Origin: Alphaproteobacteria bacterium
Lineage (GTDB): Bacteria > Pseudomonadota > Alphaproteobacteria > Micavibrionales > Micavibrionaceae
Reading direction: 5' to 3'
Assembly: GCA_030432775.1 (NCBI GenBank)
Contig: JAUILO010000024.1
Coordinates: 1 to 21,164, forward strand
DNA: 21,164 bases
Part shown: piece by piece, positions 14,710 to 21,164 of the stretch
Layout: each line of letters opens with the position of its first letter
How positions within the stretch are numbered: the first letter of the stretch is position 1
Notes under the pieces: model-generated
The model's input: the letters and a program-made list of their open reading frames with translations, nothing else
The model's database searches: none
What the model was told of the DNA's origin: nothing
Made by a program: the position numbers and the translations under genes

Positions 14710-15081
14710 ATGGGCGTATTGCATTATGTCGCGTTTTTACGGCGAATTTTATTCGTCGCGATCACTGTTGTGTTCGCGTTGGGTATCTTTTTGTCTCCGT
14801 CAAGGGCGCAAGATAGTTTTGGAAAACTTGATATCTTCGATCTGGTACTACAGGTCAAGAGAGGTCCTTCTGTGCTTTCGGAAGGAATTTTTGCGTTTGA
14901 GCAAGGCGAGCAATATTTCCTCCCCCTAACAGAAATAGCCCTACTCGTTGATTTCCCCGTACGTATGGATCTTGAACAAAACACCATTGAAGGATGGTTT
15001 TTGAAACAGGACAACACATTCCATATAGATCTGGAGCAGAATACGTACACAGTTAAAGACCAGCCCGTCTCTTCCTTATAG
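14710..15081 (+). CDS. Chaperone-usher outer-membrane usher, N-terminal fragment before a frameshift
   Basis: This 123-codon frame begins with ATG 14710, which has an in-frame TAG upstream and no clear ribosome-binding site. Residues 1-33 are a signal peptide (hydrophobic ILFVAITVVFALGIFL, cleavage after SRA). The mature part (LVLQVKRGPSVLSEGIFAFE, then YFLPLTEIALLVDFPV and FHIDLEQNTYTVKD) resembles the periplasmic N-terminal region of ushers that receives chaperone-subunit complexes. It stops at TAG 15079-15081. The next frame (+2) continues with sensible sequence, SPGEIIIERYAGG and AYVDINLLNKIWPL, and leads without a stop into the barrel. The fragment is therefore the front of one usher gene interrupted by a shift of one base, or an assembly error. 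Confidence 0.75.
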   Translation: MGVLHYVAFLRRILFVAITVVFALGIFLSPSRAQDSFGKLDIFDLVLQVKRGPSVLSEGIFAFEQGEQYFLPLTEIALLVDFPVRMDLEQNTIEGWFLKQDNTFHIDLEQNTYTVKDQPVSSL

Positions 15082-15148
15082 CCCTGGGGAAATCATCATT
15101 GAGCGCTACGCCGGAGGGTTAGCGCAGGCCTATGTCGACATCAATTTA

Positions 15149-18100
15149 TTGAATAAGATATGGCCACTTAATCTCCATCTGAATTATGGAGATCTTCGAT
15201 TGGAAATCAAAACGCCCCATCTCCTTCCTTTCGAAGCAGCTTTGGACCGTGCCGCCCGCAGAGATAGACTCCTCAATGGTAGTGAAGAGGAGTTTTTAGA
15301 CGCGGCAGGGTTTAGCGGATTGCATAATCCTTACAGATTATACAGTCTTCCCGTTCTAAGCGTTGACAAAACATTTGGCTGGAATGATCAGGGAGAGATC
15401 AATGGTTCAGCTGCCGTCAGCGGTCGGAACGATCTATTGGGGTTCTCGGCAGATTATAATTTCAATTTTAATTATACCGAGGATTCCTTCAATTCACCCC
15501 GCAATGTACGTTTTCGTTTGAGCCGTCAGGATTTTGACGGACGAGCAATGCCTTTGGGTGTGAGACGTATAACGCTGGGTGATGTTGGTACGGTATCAAA
15601 TCGTCTGATTTCAACTTCTGTATCGGGCCGTGGTGTGCGCTTGTCCTCCACACCGACTGAGCGCGATGTGCAGTTTGATCAGGTCACGATTGATGGTGTG
15701 TCCAACCCGGGCTGGGAAATAGAGCTTTATCATAATAATCAATTGATAGATTTTTCTACGGTTCCAGCCAATGGCGAATATAAATTCGAAGATGTTGATA
15801 TGTTCGCCGGTAGTAACCAGTTCCGCACAGTTCTGTATGGTCCGCAAGGCGAGGTTGAAGAGCGTCTTGAGACATACAGAATTGCCGGTGCTTTGCAAAA
15901 ACCGGGTCATACCAATTATGACTTAAGCATTGTCGATGCCGATGAATCAACCTTGCCATTTAGTGATAGCAACAAGGTAAACAAACGTGATGGCATCGCC
16001 TATAGCGGGTCTGTAACGCATGGCATAAATCGCTGGCTTACAGTGTTTGGTACGACAACGCGGGTAATTACAACCGAGCACAATGATGAATATCTATCTG
16101 TCGGGGCGAATTTCGGTGTTAAGGATGGCACGGGCCGGGCTGAATTGTTCAAGCAGGTTGGCGGCGGCGAGGCGCTGGATATGCGTTACTCTTCACGCTT
16201 GCTGAATTGGGGGTATAATCTTCAGGGTACGGTATTCAATGATTTCGGTAGCCAGAAAAACCTGTATGGCGATCGCTCGCAGACTTTTGAATTTCGTGGA
16301 TTAACCAACCGGACATTCCGTATGCCTTTTGGCTCGCTAGGGCTGCGTTTCAAGTTGGACCATAGCAGACACAAAGACGGGTATAGCCAGACAGTATTTG
16401 ATACCAAGCAATCTCTCTTTATGTCCGGATTCCGTTTTGATAATTCGATCCGCCGCAGTGTACAGTCAAGCAGTGCGGGGTCAACTTCGGTGGTCTCCGG
16501 TAATACCAATGTAAGTGCGCGCCTTGCCCGCAACTGGAATCTGCGTTCCCGCCTGAATTATCTTCTACAGCCTGAAAGCGAGCTTAGCTCGTTCAATGCC
16601 TCGCTGCGTTATAATAGCCATGATGAATTTACTGCGGCTTTAAATCTGGATCACAATTTCATTACCAAGAATAACTCTGTAGGCCTGCAGCTGGGTAAGG
16701 ATTTTGACACATTCTACGGCAGTGTGAATACAGATTGGGATAGCGATGGCGGTCTGTCATTTTTGCTGCGTGGCCGTGCGAGCATAGCGCCATATGGTGT
16801 TGATGATGCCTATATCGCCCGCAGCTCTGACCTGAAAAGCCAGAATGCCCTGCGTACACATATCTTTCTTGATAATGATGCGGATGGGGTATTTAGCGAA
16901 GGCGATGAAAATCTTGAAGAAGCCAGAGTTAATGTCGACGGACGGGTATCAAAAGGCACGGATGAAAATGGCCGTGAGCTGATCCTTGATGCTGATAAAA
17001 ACGGTCTGACTTATCTGGCCTTTGATGAATATGAATACAACCCGTTTTATGTTTCGACCGTGGACGGCTACGCCGCGTTACTGCGTCCGGCCACGGTTTT
17101 AGATGTCAATATTCCAATTGTAGAATCAGGCGCTATCGATGGTACCGCTTATTTCTCTGATGGCCAGCCCGCAATCGGTTTGCAAGTCGAGCTGGTTGAT
17201 AAGGGTGGTGAAGTTGTCAATAAGGTCTTCACCGCATTTGATGGTTTCTACAACTTTGAATACGTGAAGCCCGGCGACTATATTGTTCGCGCCAATTCTT
17301 CACAAAAAGTTTTCGTCCCACCGAGATCCGTCTCGGTGAATTCCGATGAGCTCTTCGTCTATGGCGTTGATCTCGAAATCCTAGAGCAGATTGAGGAAAC
17401 GCAGTCTGTTGCCGAAACAGAGAGAGATGGTGGTGAAGTAGCCCATACTGACCACGCTCTATCGGCAGCAGACAGGACGGAAAAATCTGCTCTCAATACC
17501 ACTGACGGTCGTTCACGGTTCAAATCCCTTGCCATTGGCGAGGGTGAACTGGCTTTAAGACAGGCTGAACAGGTTCAAAACAGTAGTGAAACGGAAAGAG
17601 AGGATAGTGAAGTAGCCCATACTACACGCCCTCGTTCTGCTACTGCGCGAACTGATCAGACTGCCTCTGAAGCTGTGAGTGAACCAATGGACGACCGCCC
17701 AGTGCCTACCCCCCTCACCGCCGGTGAGGGTAACTTACCTAAGGAACGGGACGAAGACGCTCGAACCAGTAGCAAAATGGAAAGAAAGGATGGTGAAGTA
17801 GCCCATACTACACGCCCTCCTTCTGCTGCTGTAAAAGCTAATCGTCCCGTCTCCGGGGAAAAAGGTGGTCAACCGGCCACCGTTAATCAGGTATGGATCG
17901 GAGAGCAATCCGGAGAAGTTCGTATTTCTCTGGGGCTTTCCGATTCTGCTGATTACAAGATCTCTCGCGAGGCAGATGGACGGGTTATCATGATATTCCT
18001 GCCGGGTATTTCCTGGTATGAGGCACAAGATAACTGGGAGTTTGGCGATAATTCTGTATTGCTTTCCATGCGGGGTAAGAGCCTTGAGGATGGCGGTTCC

Positions 18101-18208
18101 CGTTTGATGATTACGGGTCGCGATAAATTGAAGGTGAATGATGTGTTTGTTATACGTCCGGACCGCGCCGGAGACTACATATTGACGCTGGATATGGCTA
18201 AAGATTAG
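15149..18208 (+). CDS. Outer-membrane usher, main part, with long C-terminal extension ending in an AMIN-like domain
   Basis: This part provides the pore and assembly platform for the fibre. The frame is open from 15029; the first start codon is TTG 15149, so the true N-terminus is the fragment at 14710. In the 1019-residue reading, residues about 60-560 are usher-like. A plug or middle domain lies near 160-250 (VSNPGWEIELYHNNQLIDFS, NGEYKFEDVDMFAGSNQFR), flanked by alternating beta strands of a large barrel. Residues 575-586 form an EF-hand-like loop (DNDADGVFSEGD). Residues about 660-720 resemble a carboxypeptidase-regulatory domain (GTAYFSDGQPAIGLQVELVD, FDGFYNFEYVKPGDYIVRA). Residues about 750-905 are a hydrophilic linker with three repeats around EVAHT. 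Residues 912-1019 resemble an AMIN domain. The usher identification is strong; the domain names in the tail rest on motif patterns. Confidence 0.82.
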   Translation: MNKIWPLNLHLNYGDLRLEIKTPHLLPFEAALDRAARRDRLLNGSEEEFLDAAGFSGLHNPYRLYSLPVLSVDKTFGWNDQGEINGSAAVSGRNDLLGFSADYNFNFNYTEDSFNSPRNVRFRLSRQDFDGRAMPLGVRRITLGDVGTVSNRLISTSVSGRGVRLSSTPTERDVQFDQVTIDGVSNPGWEIELYHNNQLIDFSTVPANGEYKFEDVDMFAGSNQFRTVLYGPQGEVEERLETYRIAGALQKPGHTNYDLSIVDADESTLPFSDSNKVNKRDGIAYSGSVTHGINRWLTVFGTTTRVITTEHNDEYLSVGANFGVKDGTGRAELFKQVGGGEALDMRYSSRLLNWGYNLQGTVFNDFGSQKNLYGDRSQTFEFRGLTNRTFRMPFGSLGLRFKLDHSRHKDGYSQTVFDTKQSLFMSGFRFDNSIRRSVQSSSAGSTSVVSGNTNVSARLARNWNLRSRLNYLLQPESELSSFNASLRYNSHDEFTAALNLDHNFITKNNSVGLQLGKDFDTFYGSVNTDWDSDGGLSFLLRGRASIAPYGVDDAYIARSSDLKSQNALRTHIFLDNDADGVFSEGDENLEEARVNVDGRVSKGTDENGRELILDADKNGLTYLAFDEYEYNPFYVSTVDGYAALLRPATVLDVNIPIVESGAIDGTAYFSDGQPAIGLQVELVDKGGEVVNKVFTAFDGFYNFEYVKPGDYIVRANSSQKVFVPPRSVSVNSDELFVYGVDLEILEQIEETQSVAETERDGGEVAHTDHALSAADRTEKSALNTTDGRSRFKSLAIGEGELALRQAEQVQNSSETEREDSEVAHTTRPRSATARTDQTASEAVSEPMDDRPVPTPLTAGEGNLPKERDEDARTSSKMERKDGEVAHTTRPPSAAVKANRPVSGEKGGQPATVNQVWIGEQSGEVRISLGLSDSADYKISREADGRVIMIFLPGISWYEAQDNWEFGDNSVLLSMRGKSLEDGGSRLMITGRDKLKVNDVFVIRPDRAGDYILTLDMAKD
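17406..17870 (+). repeat. Three degenerate ~60-residue repeats in the usher linker
   Basis: GTGAAGTAGCCCATACT occurs exactly at 17433-17449, 17607-17623 and 17793-17809, spaced 174 and 186 bp. Each copy encodes EVAHT within a unit of the form xxERxDxEVAHTxxxxSA. Copies 2 and 3 are also identical over the next bases (ACACGCCCT). After the core, copies 1 and 2 carry an inverted repeat: CCCTTGCC/GGCGAGGG and CCCTCACC/GGTGAGGG (17712-17719 with 17723-17730). The spacings are multiples of three, so the frame is kept. Confidence 0.8.
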
Positions 18209-18214
18209 CCATAT
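18192..18214 (+). terminator. Short hairpin across the usher stop codon
   Basis: ATATGGCTA (18192-18200) and TAGCCATAT (18206-18214) form a perfect 9-bp stem with a 5-base loop that includes the usher stop codon. No T-run follows, so it is at best a weak terminator or an mRNA-end stabiliser before the fieF-like gene. Confidence 0.25.
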
Positions 18215-18260
18215 GAAAGAATGAACTTGATTTTAAGCAGCAGGCCATAAAGAATGACCT

Positions 18261-19223
18261 ATGTTTGGAAAACTATTGCCTTTATTTATGCCGCATAAAG
18301 ATAAGATTGATGGACGCCCCATCAAATCCGAATACGCTTTATTTGCCGGTATTGCTTCGCTTGTAACGGTTTCAGTTCTTATTTTGATGAAGGCTGTTGC
18401 CTATTGGTATAGCGGTTCGACCAGTGTCATGGCATCGCTTATTGATTCATTTGTTGATGCCGGTGTTTCGGTGATGACCGTTTTTGCTATTCAATATTCG
18501 TTGAAACCAGCAGATTCAGAACATCGCTATGGGCATGGAAAAATCGAAGGTGTTATGGCTTTGTTGCAGGCGGCCTTTATTATGAGCGCAGCCGTATTCC
18601 TTATTTTTGAATCTTTTATTCGTTTTATTCGTCCGATTGAAGTCGTGCATCATCATCTGGTGTATGTGGTGTTGGCAATTTCTATCATGTTGTCCCTGAC
18701 CCTTGTGATGATACAGCGCTATACCCTTAAAATGGCGCCATCTCTGGCTGTGGAAGCTGATCAAGCGCATTACCTGAACGATATTGTCGTCAATCTTGGC
18801 GTGATGGCCGTTCTTGTTGCTTTATCGCAAGGTGCGCCGCTCTGGGTTGATCCAGCGTTTTCAATTGTGCTGGCTCTTTATATTTCCTACACGGTTAAGG
18901 ATATAGCCAAAAAGGGACTGGATATGCTTTTGGACCGTGAGCTTCCTGATGAAATTCGTAAGGAAATTACAGATAAAATCGTATCTCATAAGGAAGTGAT
19001 GGGAATGCATGATTTGCGCACCCATAAATCCGGTATGAAAATATTCATCTCGTTTGATCTGGAGGTGGATTCAAGTCTGTTATTGCTGGATGCGCATAAT
19101 ATTGCCCGCGATATCGAGGTGGATATTGTTGCGTCATTCCCCAATGCCGAAGTTCTTATCCATGTTGATCCGCATGATGATACCCAAGACACCCGCCATA
19201 CTGTTTCAGGTGTACATCGATAG
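18261..19223 (+). CDS. fieF: CDF-family cation efflux pump, FieF-like
   Basis: This inner-membrane antiporter exports divalent cations (Zn2+, Fe2+ or similar) in exchange for protons. The product has 320 residues from ATG 18261; the Shine-Dalgarno sequence is weak. It has the usual six hydrophobic segments (around residues 27-48, 55-78, 96-120, 132-151, 175-190 and 193-212) and a soluble C-terminal domain that dimerises. The transport site has the known FieF layout: SLIDSFVD with Asp62 and Asp66, and HYLND with His170 and Asp174. SEHRYGHGKIEG (86-97) is the family signature. The C-terminal domain has MHDLRTHKSG and EVLIHVDPHDD. The gene lies 52 bp after the usher and 30 bp before glk. The exact metal cannot be told from sequence. 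Confidence 0.92.
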   Translation: MFGKLLPLFMPHKDKIDGRPIKSEYALFAGIASLVTVSVLILMKAVAYWYSGSTSVMASLIDSFVDAGVSVMTVFAIQYSLKPADSEHRYGHGKIEGVMALLQAAFIMSAAVFLIFESFIRFIRPIEVVHHHLVYVVLAISIMLSLTLVMIQRYTLKMAPSLAVEADQAHYLNDIVVNLGVMAVLVALSQGAPLWVDPAFSIVLALYISYTVKDIAKKGLDMLLDRELPDEIRKEITDKIVSHKEVMGMHDLRTHKSGMKIFISFDLEVDSSLLLLDAHNIARDIEVDIVASFPNAEVLIHVDPHDDTQDTRHTVSGVHR

Positions 19224-19253
19224 GCGCAAAGCGTTACCAAAGGAAACTCCGCT

Positions 19254-20258
19254 ATGAGCGATACAGGCAATGATGCAGGGCAGGTGATTTTAGCAGATAT
19301 AGGCGGAACGCATATTCGTATTGGCGTAAGTCAAGTCGAAGGCGGTTCTATATCGTCGCTTGAAAAATGGCCGGTCAGTGATTTCCCGTCTTTGCAGGAC
19401 GCGCTGTCCGGTTATTCCGCGCATTATCCGGATATCAGCACACGAAAAATCGCAATTGCAACGGCGGCATGGCCGGATGAAAATGGTGTATGGGGGTTTG
19501 CCCATGAAGGGCGCTGGCATTTTTCCAAACAAGACCTAAGCGCCCAAGGCTTTGAATTGCTTCATATCTGTAATGATTTCGGCGCATCATCAATTGGCGC
19601 GGTATCAATGCCCAAAAGCGAATTGCTCTGTCTTGCCAGCGGCAGTGGAGCGGCATCGAAAACATCATTGGTGATGGGGCCTGGAACAGGACTTGGCGTG
19701 GCATATGTTGATAGATGTGATGATGCCGGTGTCGATAAAAGCGGTCATTACGCCGTGCGCGAGACATTTGGCGGACATATGATGTGTCCGGCTGCAACAT
19801 ATGATCATGTGATCTGTCTACAGCTTATGGCCAGACTTTGGGGAGAGAAGAACCCGCCTTTAATTGCCGAACATGTTGTGAGTGGTCCGGGACTTTTATA
19901 TATGTTCAAAGCGTTGTGTCAGATGGGCGGTTATTCATGCCCGGACAGCGTGAGGATGGATAATGTTCTTGGTCATAAAACCCATCCTGTTTTTGATTTA
20001 ACGCTTAAATATTTCAGTGAATTTTTAGGCATGGTTGTTAATCAGGCTGTGTTATTCGGTCATGCTTATGGCGGTGTTTATATTGATGGCGGCGTTATCC
20101 ATCATTTAACCGAACATGATTTATTCAAAACAGACGAGTTTTTGGGATATTTTCGCAAAGGCGCGGTGCCGGTTGTTCAAACGGCTTTGGATGATACACC
20201 GGTTTATGTTGTGCAAGATCCATTCATAGCGCTAAAAGGATTACAGCACCTTATATAA
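19254..20258 (+). CDS. glk: Glucokinase
   Basis: Glucokinase phosphorylates glucose to glucose-6-phosphate with ATP in the cytoplasm, feeding glycolysis or the Entner-Doudoroff pathway. ATG 19254 follows AAAGGAAA at good spacing. The product has 334 residues; E. coli Glk has 321. Motifs in order are the phosphate-binding LADIGGTHIRIG (13-24), the glucose-binding and catalytic NDFGA (107-111, Asp108 being the probable general base), the second ATP motif GPGTGLGVAY (142-151), a GGHM segment, and SGPGLLYMF. These place it in the E. coli-type Glk family rather than the ROK kinases. It follows the fieF-like gene by 30 bp and the two may be co-transcribed. Confidence 0.93.
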   Translation: MSDTGNDAGQVILADIGGTHIRIGVSQVEGGSISSLEKWPVSDFPSLQDALSGYSAHYPDISTRKIAIATAAWPDENGVWGFAHEGRWHFSKQDLSAQGFELLHICNDFGASSIGAVSMPKSELLCLASGSGAASKTSLVMGPGTGLGVAYVDRCDDAGVDKSGHYAVRETFGGHMMCPAATYDHVICLQLMARLWGEKNPPLIAEHVVSGPGLLYMFKALCQMGGYSCPDSVRMDNVLGHKTHPVFDLTLKYFSEFLGMVVNQAVLFGHAYGGVYIDGGVIHHLTEHDLFKTDEFLGYFRKGAVPVVQTALDDTPVYVVQDPFIALKGLQHLI

Positions 20259-20271
20259 ACAAGGTGCTGTA
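20242..20271. terminator. Hairpin between convergent glk and etfA
   Basis: TACAGCACCTT (20242-20252) and AAGGTGCTGTA (20261-20271) form a perfect 11-bp stem with an 8-base loop holding the glk stop codon. The T-run is poor on the plus strand and modest on the minus strand, so it is a probable transcription end signal for either convergent gene. Confidence 0.5.
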
Positions 20272-20296
20272 TTAATCTGTATCGCGTTAGCGGTGT

Positions 20297-20319
20297 TTTA
20301 TTGCCTGCGGGCAAATAAA
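20297..20319 (-). terminator. Weak candidate terminator after etfA
   Basis: The near-palindrome TTTATTGCC with GGCAAATAAA around TGCG lies just after the etfA stop on the minus strand. Pairing has a one-base bulge and no clean T-run follows. Confidence 0.25.
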
Positions 20320-20320
20320 C

Positions 20321-21164
20321 TTACAGCTTGCTTTCAAGTTCCGGTAAAACATCAAACAGGTCAGCAACAAGTCCGTAATCGGCAACCTGAAAAATAGGCG
20401 CTTCTTCGTCTTTGTTAATCGCCACAATGACTTTTGAATCCTTCATACCGGCCAAATGCTGGATCGCGCCTGAAATACCGACAGCAATGTAAAGATTTGG
20501 CGCAACAACCTTACCGGTCTGGCCGACCTGATAGTCATTAGGAACATAACCGGCATCAACCGCCGCGCGTGATGCACCAATCGCTGCGCCGAGTTTGTCG
20601 GCTACTTTTTCGATCATGCCGAATGCTTCGCCGCTGCCCATGCCCCGGCCACCTGAGATAACGATGCCTGCTGTGGCAAGTTCCGGACGATCACTTTTCG
20701 TTAGCTCTTCTCCGGCAAATTCGGACAGGCCTGAATCTTGGGTTGCGGTAATGGTTTCAACCGCCGCTGATCCGCCATTGGCAGCGACTGGATCAAAAGC
20801 GGTCGGGCGAATGGTCAATACCTTGATGCTATCATTGCTTTTAACCGTTGCAATGGCGTTACCGGCATAGACGGGACGGGTGAATGTGTCGGCACTTTCA
20901 ACGGAGATCACATCAGAGATTTGCTGTGCATCTAATAAAGCAGCGGCGCGCGGTAATACATTTTTACCAAAGAAAGTCGCTGGCGCAAGAATATGGCTGT
21001 AATCTTTACCTGCGCTGACAATGACAGGTGCGATATTTTCAGCCAGAAAATGCTCGTAAGCCGGGCTATCGGCATGAAGAACCTTGCTTACGCCCTCTAT
21101 AGAAGCAGCGGCGCTGGCAGCATCTTGCGCGTTCGTTCCGGCAATAAGGACATCAATGTCACCG
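20321..21164 (-). CDS. etfA: Electron transfer flavoprotein alpha subunit (5' end outside window)
   Basis: With EtfB this subunit binds FAD and carries electrons from acyl-CoA and other dehydrogenases to ETF-ubiquinone oxidoreductase. The frame is open to the right edge and gives 280 residues; the family has about 310, so about 30 N-terminal residues are missing. The C-terminal FAD-binding domain is unmistakable: GIVISGGRGMGSGE, then GASRAAVDAGYVPNDYQVG, QTGKVVAPNLYIAVGISGA, IQHLAGMKDSKVIVAINKD and ADYGLVADLFDVLPEL. It ends with TAA at 20323-20321. etfB would be expected just upstream, beyond the window. It is convergent with glk. Confidence 0.95.
   Translation of the reverse strand, partial: GDIDVLIAGTNAQDAASAAASIEGVSKVLHADSPAYEHFLAENIAPVIVSAGKDYSHILAPATFFGKNVLPRAAALLDAQQISDVISVESADTFTRPVYAGNAIATVKSNDSIKVLTIRPTAFDPVAANGGSAAVETITATQDSGLSEFAGEELTKSDRPELATAGIVISGGRGMGSGEAFGMIEKVADKLGAAIGASRAAVDAGYVPNDYQVGQTGKVVAPNLYIAVGISGAIQHLAGMKDSKVIVAINKDEEAPIFQVADYGLVADLFDVLPELESKL

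Noticed and set aside
15070..15085. Programmed ribosomal frameshift in the usher
   Set aside because: The site (TCC TTA TAG) is not a known slippery sequence and has no upstream Shine-Dalgarno-like stimulator, so mutation or sequencing error is more likely.
17406..17870. CRISPR array
   Set aside because: There are only three imperfect repeats, the spacing is 174-186 bp, and they lie inside an open coding frame.

Overview
The window looks like chromosomal DNA of an alphaproteobacterium with a moderate-to-low G+C content. The clues are the large (about 1600-residue class) NAD-glutamate dehydrogenase, a TPR-plus-sulfotransferase pair, DUF4402-like secreted proteins beside a chaperone-usher pair, an FieF-type cation exporter, an E. 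coli-type glucokinase and EtfA. A cluster of GANTC sites, the CcrM methylation target of alphaproteobacteria, fits this. The genus cannot be fixed from the sequence alone. No tRNA, rRNA, CRISPR array, transposase or integrase was seen.

Layout. Positions 1-7300 are all on the minus strand. In order of transcription they are a TPR protein (7300-5966), a PAPS-type sulfotransferase (5935-4901), an AMIN-domain lipoprotein (4733-3855), an exported MsrB (3695-3105, followed by a good intrinsic terminator) and the N-terminal 964 residues of NAD-glutamate dehydrogenase (2893 to beyond position 1). The TPR and sulfotransferase genes share one reading frame. They are separated only by a TAA inside the last TPR plus ten codons, so they look like one fusion gene cut by a nonsense codon.

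Positions 7522-10652 on the plus strand hold a small ORF and two phage-tail-like proteins: a tail-fibre-like protein with YadA-like head repeats, and a repeat protein that may be a beta-propeller. Their genes overlap as TAATG and are followed by a terminator. No other phage genes are present.

Positions 10955-18208 form a chaperone-usher surface-fibre region: a DUF4402-like secreted protein (10955-11605), a minus-strand SET-domain-like protein (12950-11673), a second secreted pilin-like protein (13126-13686), a PapD-like chaperone (13717-14529) and a very long usher (14710-18208). The usher is interrupted by a +1-type frameshift near 15076. It also carries an unusual C-terminal extension: an EF-hand-like loop, a carboxypeptidase-regulatory-like domain, three copies of a roughly 60-residue repeat, and a final domain that resembles the AMIN domain of the lipoprotein encoded at 3855-4733. 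A 180-bp gap just before the usher holds five GATTC sites and a pair of inverted DnaA-box-like sequences.

Positions 18261-21164 are housekeeping: fieF-like and glk on the plus strand, then etfA (5' end outside the window) convergent on the minus strand.

Most noteworthy are the composite usher with its AMIN-like tail, the two interrupted genes, and the DnaA/GANTC-rich region upstream of the usher.
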